A stretch of DNA of 64,000 bases from JALYXV01 sp963791545 (GTDB lineage: Bacteria > Actinomycetota > Acidimicrobiia > Acidimicrobiales > Palsa-688): contig CAWBSR010000016.1 in assembly GCA_963791545.1 (NCBI GenBank), forward strand, positions 60,216 through 124,215, given 5' to 3'. The notes under the pieces were generated by a model. It saw only the letters and a program-made list of their open reading frames with translations. It had not been told where the DNA came from and made no database searches. A program made the translations under genes and the position numbers. Shown here one piece after another: positions 1 through 7,902 of this stretch. Positions within the stretch are counted from its first letter, which is position 1. Each line of letters starts with the position of its first letter.

Positions 1-1470
1 GCATCGCTGCTGACGCATGTGTTTTTCCGCCACGTCGAAGTGGAGGGGGCCGAGAATTTGCCCCGGCAGGGGCCGTTGATCGTGCTCGCCAACCACAACA
101 ACGGCCTGGTCGACGGGCTGCTGCTCATGACCACCCTGCGCCGCTATCCGAGGTTCTTGGGGAAGTCGACGCTGTTTCGCATCGTCCCTCTCCGACCGTT
201 CCTGAAGCTGGCCGGGGTGGTGCCCGTCTACCGCCGCTCTGACGGCGAGGGGGCGTCGAGTGCCGAGTCGGGAGTGCCACAAGCGCCGGCATTGGTGCCG
301 GCTGCCCCAGCCGGCATCTCTCCCGGGGCCGACCGCAATGAGGCCTCGTTCCGCACGTCGCGGCAGCTGCTGGCCCGAGGCGGGGTGGTGGCTCTGTTTC
401 CGGAGGGGATCAGCCATAACGAACCTGACCTTCAGCCGCTGCGAACCGGGGCGGCCCGGATCGCCCTGAGCGCTGCCGATGAGGGAACGGCGGGGCTGGC
501 GACGGTCGCGGTGGGCCTGGTGTATGACGCCAAGGCCACCTTCCGCTCCCGTGCCCTGGTTCGCATCGGCACGCCCCGACCGGTGGCGCCGTGGATCGAC
601 GGATACCGGGAAGACCCCCGGGCCGCGGTACGGGAAATGACCGCCGACATGGCCGAGCAACTGCACGCCGTGGTGGCGACTTACCGTTCTTGGCAGGACG
701 CCGAGATCCTGGCCGGGATCGCCGACCTGGTGGTCTCGCCGGCCGGAAGCGGGTCCGGCGGGTCCGGCGGGGCGGCCAGGGCTGCCCAGGCCGCCGGGGC
801 CACCGGCGCCGGGGCCACCGGCGCCGGAGCCGGGCATGCCGCCGATGACCTGGTGACGGCGACGGTTCCTGCCCTGGCCGATCGGGAGCGGGCCGCCGCC
901 GCCTTGGCGCTGGTCGACCTGGACTCCAGCCCGGGCGGCCTGGCGCTCAAAGAGGCCTACCAGGCCTACCGCCGGGACCTGGCCCTGATGGGCCTGACTG
1001 ACGCCCAGGTCACGGCGCGCTACGGCCGCAACTACGAGGCGGCCCTGGCCTGGTCGTTGCTGAAGGTGGCGGTAGCTCTCCCGCCCGGGCTCGTGGGCGT
1101 TGCTGTTCACGCCGTTCCCTACCAGGTCATGAAACGACTCGGGAAACTGCCCCGCAACGAAAGCATCAAATCGACGGTCAAGCTGCTGGGCTGTTTCGCC
1201 CTGTTCAACGTCACCTACCTGGTAATCGCGGAGGTGGTGCGTCGCAAGCGCGGTTGGCTGGCCGCGGCCATCGCCTTCGTCGCCGCCCCCCTGAGCGGTT
1301 ACGCCACTTTGCGGCTCAGCGAGCGGGCCAGATCAGCCGGAGGGTTGATGGAAGGAGCCAGCATCGTTCACTCCCGCCGGGTGGTGCTGCCCACCGTCCT
1401 CGCCCATCGGGCCGAGGTGGTCCGCCAGGCCCGGGAGCTGGTCGCCGGGACACCATCGGGCTTGAACTGA
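1..1470 (+). CDS. PlsC-type 1-acylglycerol-phosphate acyltransferase, 5' partial
   Basis: The protein resembles membrane-associated acyltransferases that transfer a fatty acyl group to lysophospholipid or a similar acceptor. The catalytic block NHNNGLVD lies about 25 residues after the first GTG (position 19), and FPEGISHNEPDLQPLR is the downstream substrate-binding block. A Gly/Ala-rich linker with GATGA repeats (about 765-840) separates the acyltransferase part from a C-terminal part with two to three hydrophobic stretches (about 1060-1310). The frame is open from base 1 and reads a plausible sequence before the GTG at 19, so the gene probably starts outside the window. It ends at a strong hairpin shared with the convergent gene. 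The acyltransferase call is secure; the exact substrate is unknown. Confidence 0.85.
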   Translation, partial: ASLLTHVFFRHVEVEGAENLPRQGPLIVLANHNNGLVDGLLLMTTLRRYPRFLGKSTLFRIVPLRPFLKLAGVVPVYRRSDGEGASSAESGVPQAPALVPAAPAGISPGADRNEASFRTSRQLLARGGVVALFPEGISHNEPDLQPLRTGAARIALSAADEGTAGLATVAVGLVYDAKATFRSRALVRIGTPRPVAPWIDGYREDPRAAVREMTADMAEQLHAVVATYRSWQDAEILAGIADLVVSPAGSGSGGSGGAARAAQAAGATGAGATGAGAGHAADDLVTATVPALADRERAAAALALVDLDSSPGGLALKEAYQAYRRDLALMGLTDAQVTARYGRNYEAALAWSLLKVAVALPPGLVGVAVHAVPYQVMKRLGKLPRNESIKSTVKLLGCFALFNVTYLVIAEVVRRKRGWLAAAIAFVAAPLSGYATLRLSERARSAGGLMEGASIVHSRRVVLPTVLAHRAEVVRQARELVAGTPSGLN

Positions 1471-1527
1471 CGTCAGGCGCCACCCGACCGGACCGCAGGC
1501 ATCGCTCGGCTTGTGTCAGCCCGGACG

Positions 1528-1569
1528 CGAATCGATGGCGCTCTCCACGACGAGAGCACCATCGACTCG
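1528..1569. terminator. Hairpin between two convergent genes
   Basis: An 18-nt inverted repeat (1528-1545 and 1552-1569, 16 of 18 positions paired) encloses a 6-nt loop. It sits between the ends of the convergent genes at 1470 and 1594, so it could end transcription in both directions. There is no clear T-run. Confidence 0.6.
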
Positions 1570-1593
1570 GGCTGTACGGCAGGAGGGGGGGCG

Positions 1594-2004
1594 CTATCCG
1601 CCGTACTGCCAGGCCGGCTGCTGCTGGGTGCGGGCCTGACGCTTGGGGCTGTACTGGTAGTTGGTGATGAGGCTGACGGCCAGCACCGCGATGCCGGCGC
1701 CGACGTAGAACAGGGTTAGGCCGGCGTCGCGGGCCGAAAAGTTCAGCGCGAAGGGGGCGACGACGAGCAACAGGGCGGCGAGGTAGTCGCCCGCCGAATG
1801 AACGGTGAACGGCAGGACCTTCACCACTCCGAGCGGGTACCTCGTGAACAGGCTGACCAGCAGCACCGTGGCTCCGACGACCACACCGGTGGCGGTAGCC
1901 CCGCTGGTGCCGTGGACGAGAAGAGCGACCGCGATGAGCGACAGTCCAACCGCGTAGTCGGCAACGGCGTGAAGCCAAGCCGGGAGCAACCGAACAAGCG
2001 ACAT
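1594..2004 (-). CDS. Small four-helix membrane protein, SPW-repeat-like
   Basis: A 136-aa protein made almost entirely of four hydrophobic segments joined by short loops, with a polar Gln-rich tail. The two halves look alike: each begins with a His/Asp-containing amphipathic stretch (HAVADY, then HSAGDY) followed by a helix pair, which recalls SPW-repeat membrane proteins. The start is the ATG at 2004, preceded by GAGGAAG at a good distance. An in-frame upstream start would add a basic, poorly hydrophobic leader and is less likely. It is convergent with the acyltransferase gene. No function is assigned. Confidence 0.7.
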   Translation of the reverse strand: MSLVRLLPAWLHAVADYAVGLSLIAVALLVHGTSGATATGVVVGATVLLVSLFTRYPLGVVKVLPFTVHSAGDYLAALLLVVAPFALNFSARDAGLTLFYVGAGIAVLAVSLITNYQYSPKRQARTQQQPAWQYGG

Positions 2005-2050
2005 GAGTTTCTTCCTCTTTCTTGGGGTCCGACGCCTGCTCGGCGCCATG

Positions 2051-2953
2051 TCATCTATTCGGAACGGCCCCCAGGCGTGGATGACAGCACGGCAGGACGC
2101 CCAGTTGGCGCAGGGTCCCCCGCAGCCGCTTGGCGGCGGCTGGGGTGACGAGCGGCGTCACCCGATCCAACAGCTGGTCAAGGCCCGAGAACGAGGCGAG
2201 CAGCCAACGGGAGAGGATGCCTTCGTCCATCCAGCCCCCGGCACCCTCGGGCAACAGGTCGGACAGCCACCCGGGACCGCTGGCCTGTTGGGCCAGGTTG
2301 GTCCACGACCAGACGTCGGACGCCAGCCGCAGGATCGACATCAGTTGCGCCGCCGGGATGTCGACGCCCGCCTCCCGGGCCACCTGAACCGCCGGGTGCC
2401 AGCGTTTCACCGCCGCCCAGTCCAGGGGGGTCGGGGCCTCCTCGGCCGCCCCCCGGACCTGGCTCAGCCACAGATAGGTCAGAAGCCTGTCCGTCGACTC
2501 CTCAGGCGGCGGCGTTGCCAGGCCGAGCGCCCGGCGCATGCAGTCCGGGACCCGGCCCATGCTGGGCGGCTCGCGGATGAGGATGGCCGGGCCCTCCCGG
2601 AGGTAGCCGCCCAAGTCACCGGAACGGGTGACCAGACAGACGGCCCGGCAACGACGCCGTTCTCCCGGGGCGAGCAGGGGGATTGCGGCTTGGCGCTCCC
2701 GGTCCCGGGGTACCGTGGCGGCGTTCATGTCGTCGAGATTGTGGGCCCAACCGTAGCCGACCGAGACAATGGCGCCACACTCGGGCGGCGCCACGAAACC
2801 CACCATGGTTTCGAGATCGATGTGCCACCGCACCCCCTCGGGCCGGGTTAGGGGTCCCAGGACCTCGGCCCACGCGGGCGGTGCGCCCCCGGCCCGAAGC
2901 GACTCCAGGCTCTGGGCCAGGACGGTCAATGTCTCAGGCATGGTGTCATTCAC
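2051..2953 (-). CDS. Hypothetical protein
   Basis: A 300-aa protein that I do not recognise. It has no clear signal peptide or membrane segment. It contains several Trp and Pro residues and a conserved-looking middle part (around GWAHNLDD, residues near 70). The GTG at 2953 is preceded by AGGGG at suitable spacing; an ATG four codons in (2941) is the alternative. A 7-bp inverted repeat (2940-2946 and 2952-2958) overlaps the start region and could affect translation or be an operator. It lies downstream of aspS in the same direction, 82 bp away. Coding is supported by length, start signal and lack of a competing frame. Confidence 0.65.
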   Translation of the reverse strand: MNDTMPETLTVLAQSLESLRAGGAPPAWAEVLGPLTRPEGVRWHIDLETMVGFVAPPECGAIVSVGYGWAHNLDDMNAATVPRDRERQAAIPLLAPGERRRCRAVCLVTRSGDLGGYLREGPAILIREPPSMGRVPDCMRRALGLATPPPEESTDRLLTYLWLSQVRGAAEEAPTPLDWAAVKRWHPAVQVAREAGVDIPAAQLMSILRLASDVWSWTNLAQQASGPGWLSDLLPEGAGGWMDEGILSRWLLASFSGLDQLLDRVTPLVTPAAAKRLRGTLRQLGVLPCCHPRLGAVPNR

Positions 2954-3035
2954 ACCATCCCCTATGCCGCGGCCGAATCGGGCGCCGGCGGGCGCCGCCG
3001 GGCGCCACGGCCAAATCGGGGGCCGTCGGGCGCCG

Positions 3036-4931
3036 TTAGCTGGGAGGGTCGGGGAGGACCACCTTCAGATGCAGCTCCTTCAGTTGCTGCTCGCTCACCG
3101 GGCTCGGGGCGCCCATCAATTGGTCCCGGGCACTCTGGCTGAGCGGGAAGGCGATGACTTCACGCAGATTCGCCTGGTCCAGCATCATCATGAGGAGGCG
3201 GTCGAAGCCCGGTGCGATGCCCGCGTGGGGTGGGGTCCCGTAGTGGAACGCCTGCCAGAGGGCGGGGAAGGACTCCCGAACCCGCTCCGGGCCGTAACCC
3301 GCGATGGCGAAGGCGGCTTCCATAACCTCGGGGAGGTGATTGCGCACGGCGCCCGAGGAGAGTTCGAGCCCGTTGCACACCAGGTCGTATTGGAAGGCCA
3401 GGATGTCCCCCGGGTCCTTGCCTTGCAGCGCTTCGAGCCCCCCTTGGGGCATCGAGAACGGGTTGTGGGAGAAATCCCAGCCGCCGGCCTCGTCGCTCCA
3501 CTCGTACATCGGGAAGTCGGTGATCCAGCAGAACGCCAGCTCATCGGGGTCGGCCATCTCGAGTTCCCGGCCGATGGCGGACCGCACCGTGCCCAGGGCG
3601 GCGCTGGCCCGGGTGGGCGGCCCCACCGCGGTCAGCACCGCGTCCCCGGGGCGGGCGCCGACGGCTTCCACGATCACCTTGATCTCGTCATCGGACAGCT
3701 TGCGGGCCAACGGCCCCTTGACCGGCGCCCCCGTCTCGGAGGGTGCGAGGGGGCCCTCGGCTTCGCCGCTCGACGCCTCCAACTGCAACCAGCTGCCGAT
3801 CACGCCGGCCTTGTTGGCGGCGTCCGCGAAGCCGTCGAACCACCGGCGGGTCCGGGGCGCGCCTCGGGGGATCAACAGGGCCCGGATGACGTGGCCCTTA
3901 TCGGGAGCCAGCTGGAACATGGGTAGCTCCGTCAGGCCGCCGAGGGCGTTGGTGATGTCTTCAATGGCGAGATCGAAGCGCAGGTCGGGCTTGTCGGTGC
4001 CGTAGCGGGTCATGGCGTCGGCGAAGGTCAGGCGGGGGAACGGGGACTGAGCCCGCTTGACGGGAATGACCGGGCGAGCACCAGCCACACAACCTTGGTC
4101 CACTGGCAGCTTCGCGACGACGTGCATCATCAGCTGCTCGACCTCGTCGAACACATCCTCCTGAGTGGCAAAGGCCATCTCCAGGTCGATCTGGTAGAAC
4201 TCCCCGGGGCTGCGATCGGCCCGGGACGCCTCGTCGCGGAAGCAGGGGGCGATCTGGAAGTAGCGCTCGATGCCGCCGACCATGAGCAGCTGCTTGAACT
4301 GCTGGGGCGCTTGGGGCAGGGCGTAGAACTCCCCCGGGTACAGCCGGCTGGGGACGAGAAAGTCCCGGGCCCCTTCGGGGCTGCTGGCGGTGAGGATCGG
4401 GGTGCTGATCTCGAGGAAGCCTCGCCCCGCCATGTGGGTGCGCACCAGTTGCGCCAACCGGGCCCGGGCCTGCAGCCGGGCCGCGACCGGGCCCCGCCGC
4501 AGGTCGAGGTACCGGTAACGCAGCCGGGCTTCCTCGGACGCGTCGGCGGCCGGGTCGATCGGGAACGGCAGCACGTCGGCCGCCGACAGCACGTCGACCG
4601 AGTCCACCGCCACTTCGATGGTCCCGGTGGGCAGCTTCTGGTTGAAGTCCTTCTCCTGGCGGGCCACGACGACGCCCTCGACCGAAACCACACTCTCCAC
4701 GCGCAGCCCGCTGAGGGCTTCGAAGCCGGGCCGGTCGGGATGCGAGACCAGTTGCAGCACGCCACCGGCATCCCGAAGGTCGATGAACAACAGGCCGCCA
4801 TGGTCACGCTTGGCCGCCACCCATCCCGCCAGTCGCAGCCGCTGGCCGACCTGGTCCTCGGTGACCTGGCCGGCCCGCACGCTGCGGTAACGGTTGTCGG
4901 TCAGGGGCGGGTGGGAACGTTGATCGGTCAC
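3036..4931 (-). CDS. aspS: Aspartate--tRNA ligase
   Basis: Class II aminoacyl-tRNA synthetase of bacterial AspRS type, charging tRNA-Asp (and possibly tRNA-Asn if non-discriminating). The 631-aa length is near the bacterial norm. An N-terminal OB-fold anticodon-binding domain (about residues 20-125) is followed by the catalytic core, with motif 2 visible as FRDEASRADRSPGEFYQ. A bacterial GAD insertion domain follows (about 310-440), then the motif 3 region ending GIAPGFDRLLM near the C-terminus. The start is GTG at 4931. A TAGCCT hexamer lies 9 nt upstream of it and may be the -10 element of a promoter with a very short leader. No GatCAB genes are in the window. Confidence 0.96.
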   Translation of the reverse strand: MTDQRSHPPLTDNRYRSVRAGQVTEDQVGQRLRLAGWVAAKRDHGGLLFIDLRDAGGVLQLVSHPDRPGFEALSGLRVESVVSVEGVVVARQEKDFNQKLPTGTIEVAVDSVDVLSAADVLPFPIDPAADASEEARLRYRYLDLRRGPVAARLQARARLAQLVRTHMAGRGFLEISTPILTASSPEGARDFLVPSRLYPGEFYALPQAPQQFKQLLMVGGIERYFQIAPCFRDEASRADRSPGEFYQIDLEMAFATQEDVFDEVEQLMMHVVAKLPVDQGCVAGARPVIPVKRAQSPFPRLTFADAMTRYGTDKPDLRFDLAIEDITNALGGLTELPMFQLAPDKGHVIRALLIPRGAPRTRRWFDGFADAANKAGVIGSWLQLEASSGEAEGPLAPSETGAPVKGPLARKLSDDEIKVIVEAVGARPGDAVLTAVGPPTRASAALGTVRSAIGRELEMADPDELAFCWITDFPMYEWSDEAGGWDFSHNPFSMPQGGLEALQGKDPGDILAFQYDLVCNGLELSSGAVRNHLPEVMEAAFAIAGYGPERVRESFPALWQAFHYGTPPHAGIAPGFDRLLMMMLDQANLREVIAFPLSQSARDQLMGAPSPVSEQQLKELHLKVVLPDPPS

Positions 4932-5078
4932 GGTGGGACGAGGCTACAGGCCCCGATTGCAGCCCCGGCTCACCGGCTCGGGGCCCCGCGGGCCTGCCGC
5001 GACCGCCCGGGCACGGGCGGGCTCCGCCCCGCGCTCGCGGGCCCCGAGGCCCATACAGGAGCGGGGACCGGCGGACGC

Positions 5079-5111
5079 GATGAGGCCCCCGCACTGGGCG
5101 GGGGCCTCATC
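5079..5111 (-). terminator. Perfect 14-bp hairpin downstream of the surface-protein gene
   Basis: GATGAGGCCCCCGC and its exact complement (5079-5092, 5098-5111) flank a 5-nt loop, 21 bp beyond the stop codon of the gene ending at 5133. It has no U-tract, as is common for actinobacterial hairpin terminators. Confidence 0.7.
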
Positions 5112-5132
5112 ACAACTTACGGTTGCCGTGCC

Positions 5133-6887
5133 TTAGGCGTTGGCGCGAGCCCGGCGCAGCAGACGGCGGGTGCCTTCAGCCACGAGCAGGAGGGCGGCTG
5201 CCAGCCACGGCAGCATGGGCCCGGTACCGGTGGTGGCGAGTCCCCCGCCGGCCGTTCCCGAGATGACCTGCGGTGCCACCAGGGTGATGGTCCCGCCGAT
5301 GGCGACATTGGAGACGTCCCCGATAGCGGTGGCCGAACCGGTGGCGCCACCGGTGCAGTTGCCCAAACCGGCGCTCACGTTGGCGGTGTCCTGGAGGACT
5401 CCGGCCTGCGAGTTGGCAGGAACACTCACATTGACGGTGAGTGCAATGGGCGGATCACCGGGATGGTAGTTGCCGACATTGGCCCAGGTAATGGTGCCGG
5501 TACTGGTGTTGTACACCCCACCGTTGCTGATGGTCCCGATGGTGAAGGTCGGGCTGCCGGACTTCACCGAGATCTTGTCGGTCACCTTGATGTGGGTCAG
5601 GTCGCAGGTCGAAGCAGCCAGGGAAGCGGCGGTGGCCGGAACCAGGATGGTCCAGGTGAAGCTGTTGCCCGCCGTCACGACCGCCGGGTTGGCGACCTTG
5701 GCCACGGGGACGGTGCAGGTGATGGCGCCGCTCTGCAGATCCACACCGGTCTCCATGTGGCCCACGTTGAGGCCTGCGATCTGCAGGGCCCCGAGGCCGG
5801 CGTTGAGCGTCAGCAGGTCATAGGCACCGCTGATGGCGTTGGGCCCGGTCGGGAAGCCGGCGATGGGGTGGGGCGTACCGGCAACGGTCAGGCCGAGCGT
5901 GATTCCCAAGGTGGTCAGGATCGGCCCCACCAGCGGAAGGGTGTTGGCGTTGACGTTCAACCCGGCCGGCAGGATCTTGGTGATGTCCACGTTCAGGATG
6001 GTGGTCGTCACACCGGCCGCGACCAGGCTGACGTTCAGGGTGCCGGTGTTCTTAAGCACCACCGAGTTGTTTCCCTTGCCGTCGGTCTTGGTCGTCAGGG
6101 TGATCGGGGCGTTGACGCCCGAGCCACCGAGGCTGACCTGGATCGAAAGGCCGGTGCCCAGGTTGATGGAAACCGGGGCGATGTGCTCGGACACGCTGCT
6201 CTGCAGGCCGAAGGTGCCGTCAGAGTTGGCGACGAGGTCGCTGCGGGACTGTGACTGGGCGGTCTGGGTCTGGGACCCGGACAACGACACCAGCGGCGGC
6301 GAACCCAGCAGGCCAACGCCGGCTGCGTCACCCTCGCCATAGGCCAGAGGCTGACCCAGGGTGCAGAAGTTGGGATCGACGGCGGCGCCGGCGATGCCCT
6401 TCAGGACACCGGCGACCAGAACGCCGGGCACGTTGATCGGCAGCACCGTCTTCGTGACGACCGGGGTCACCGGCGGCGAGTTGGCCTCGGCGATACCGAG
6501 CTTGATCTGGTTGGCCACCGCCGCGGGTACGCCGAGGCCCACTTCGAGGCCCGCTCCCCGCCCGTAGGCGAACTTGCCGGCGGGGAGCGCCGGCTGGACC
6601 AGGGCCCCGGTGGCGGGATCGGTGATGGCCGTGGCCAGCCCGCCCGAGTTGACCGAGATGGCGGAGAAGGCCTGCTCGACCCCGACCAGCTTGGTGGCGG
6701 CGGTCTGGACAGCCGCCAGATGGACCTGGCTGCCGGTGGCATAGGTCAGGAACTGCGAGTTTCCATATGTGGCGGCAGCCAGCGAGCGGGGTTGGGCGTT
6801 GGCCGAAACCGGCCCTACCCCAACGGTCGCCGCCGTGAGAACAGCCGTCCCCAGCAACGCCATGCCTCGCTTGTGAAATCGGATCAT
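5133..6887 (-). CDS. Secreted surface protein with LATTG C-terminal sorting signal
   Basis: A 584-aa exported protein. The N-terminus is a typical Sec signal peptide (basic start, hydrophobic core, cleavage near residue 31). The body is Gly/Thr/Val/Asn-rich beta-type sequence; the C-terminal third resembles conserved-repeat (DUF11-like) domains of bacterial surface proteins. The C-terminus carries LATTG at residues 550-554, then a hydrophobic helix and a tail of Arg residues. That is the three-part layout of a cell-wall sorting signal, and LAxTG is the motif used by class E sortases of high-GC Gram-positive bacteria. GAGGAGG lies upstream of the ATG. No sortase gene is in the window. It is flanked by its own terminator, so it is probably monocistronic. 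Confidence 0.8.
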   Translation of the reverse strand: MIRFHKRGMALLGTAVLTAATVGVGPVSANAQPRSLAAATYGNSQFLTYATGSQVHLAAVQTAATKLVGVEQAFSAISVNSGGLATAITDPATGALVQPALPAGKFAYGRGAGLEVGLGVPAAVANQIKLGIAEANSPPVTPVVTKTVLPINVPGVLVAGVLKGIAGAAVDPNFCTLGQPLAYGEGDAAGVGLLGSPPLVSLSGSQTQTAQSQSRSDLVANSDGTFGLQSSVSEHIAPVSINLGTGLSIQVSLGGSGVNAPITLTTKTDGKGNNSVVLKNTGTLNVSLVAAGVTTTILNVDITKILPAGLNVNANTLPLVGPILTTLGITLGLTVAGTPHPIAGFPTGPNAISGAYDLLTLNAGLGALQIAGLNVGHMETGVDLQSGAITCTVPVAKVANPAVVTAGNSFTWTILVPATAASLAASTCDLTHIKVTDKISVKSGSPTFTIGTISNGGVYNTSTGTITWANVGNYHPGDPPIALTVNVSVPANSQAGVLQDTANVSAGLGNCTGGATGSATAIGDVSNVAIGGTITLVAPQVISGTAGGGLATTGTGPMLPWLAAALLLVAEGTRRLLRRARANA

Positions 6888-7094
6888 CTGTTTGCAGCCT
6901 CCTCAGTTGCCCGTCGTCTTGGGTCCAACAAAACAGCGAATCCGCTTCACGATGCGAACACCATGCAAGGTATCCCCAGGTGTGACTCGCCTCACACTGT
7001 TCCAGGTCAGCTTCGTGGGGTGCTCGTTTGTCCTTGTAGTCGCTTTGACTTCGACCGCCTGTAGCACAGGGGCCTTACCAATTCTCGCCACACC

Positions 7095-7805
7095 TTAATC
7101 AGGTCTCGACTCAGGTGGTGGATTCAGCGCTCCCAGCAGATCCTCCAGCCGCTCACGAATGCTCGTGAGCTCCTGGCGCAGAATAGCAGTCTCGATCTCC
7201 AGCGCCAGTATCCGTTCATGGTTTGAGGAACCCTTAACCATCGAAATGTCGCATTCTTCTCGTTCCCCCCGTCCCGCCGCCTCCTGGGGCATGCCAATGG
7301 GGCCCAGGAGGTGGATGTGACGGTCCTCGCGCTGGCCGGGCCGGCGCCCGATGAGACAGACGAGGGGCTCGGGGCGCCGGGCCATCCGGTCCAGCACGCC
7401 GGGGATGCCCCCCATGTCGTCGAACTCCTGGGGGTCGGCGTAGCGCTCGGTACGGGTGGCCAGTTCGTTCTGGGTCTGACCTCCCCGCAGCAGCAGCACC
7501 CCCAGGACCGCCACCTCGGGGGCGGTGAGGGCCCACACCTCGTCGAGGACGTGGCGGTACTTGGTCACCCGGGCGTGGGCGGGATAGACGATGCGGATCA
7601 ACTTGCGTTCCCGGAGGGTGGTCAGCGCCGCCGAAACCTCGTCCTCCCGGTAGCTGACCACGGGGTCCCGGTTGCTGGTCTGGTTACAGGCCGAAATCAG
7701 GGCGTTCATCGTCAGGGGATAGTTCTCGGGAGTCGTGGCCCCCTTCTCGATCAGGCACCCGAGGACCCGTTGCTCCTCCGGCGACAACTCCACGGTCAAC
7801 TCCAC
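7095..7805 (-). CDS. YceH family protein (DUF480)
   Basis: A 236-aa cytoplasmic protein of the YceH/DUF480 family, built from two winged-helix domains. Family hallmarks are ELSPEEQRVLGCLIEKG near the N-terminus, then TPENYPLTMNALISACNQ and the second winged helix around residues 90-150. The last 40 residues form a predicted coiled coil (repeated Leu/Glu/Arg), which is seen in many family members. The frame stays open far upstream, but that part is antisense to acnA, so I start at the GTG at 7805, just before the conserved block; GTG at 7793 is also possible. The molecular role of the family is not established. Confidence 0.85.
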   Translation of the reverse strand: MELTVELSPEEQRVLGCLIEKGATTPENYPLTMNALISACNQTSNRDPVVSYREDEVSAALTTLRERKLIRIVYPAHARVTKYRHVLDEVWALTAPEVAVLGVLLLRGGQTQNELATRTERYADPQEFDDMGGIPGVLDRMARRPEPLVCLIGRRPGQREDRHIHLLGPIGMPQEAAGRGEREECDISMVKGSSNHERILALEIETAILRQELTSIRERLEDLLGALNPPPESRPD

Positions 7806-7902
7806 AACCGAGCAGCCTACGGGGACGCCCCGGCGCCAGGAACCCTCGTTACCCGGCCGTAAGATGCATCGTTTCGGGTGATCGAGCAAGGAGGAGGGGT
7901 GG

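Noticed and set aside
4095..6254. Long plus-strand open frame of about 719 codons
   Set aside because: It runs antisense to aspS and the surface-protein gene, is Gly/Arg/His-rich with no recognisable motif, and is a by-product of GC-rich third positions.
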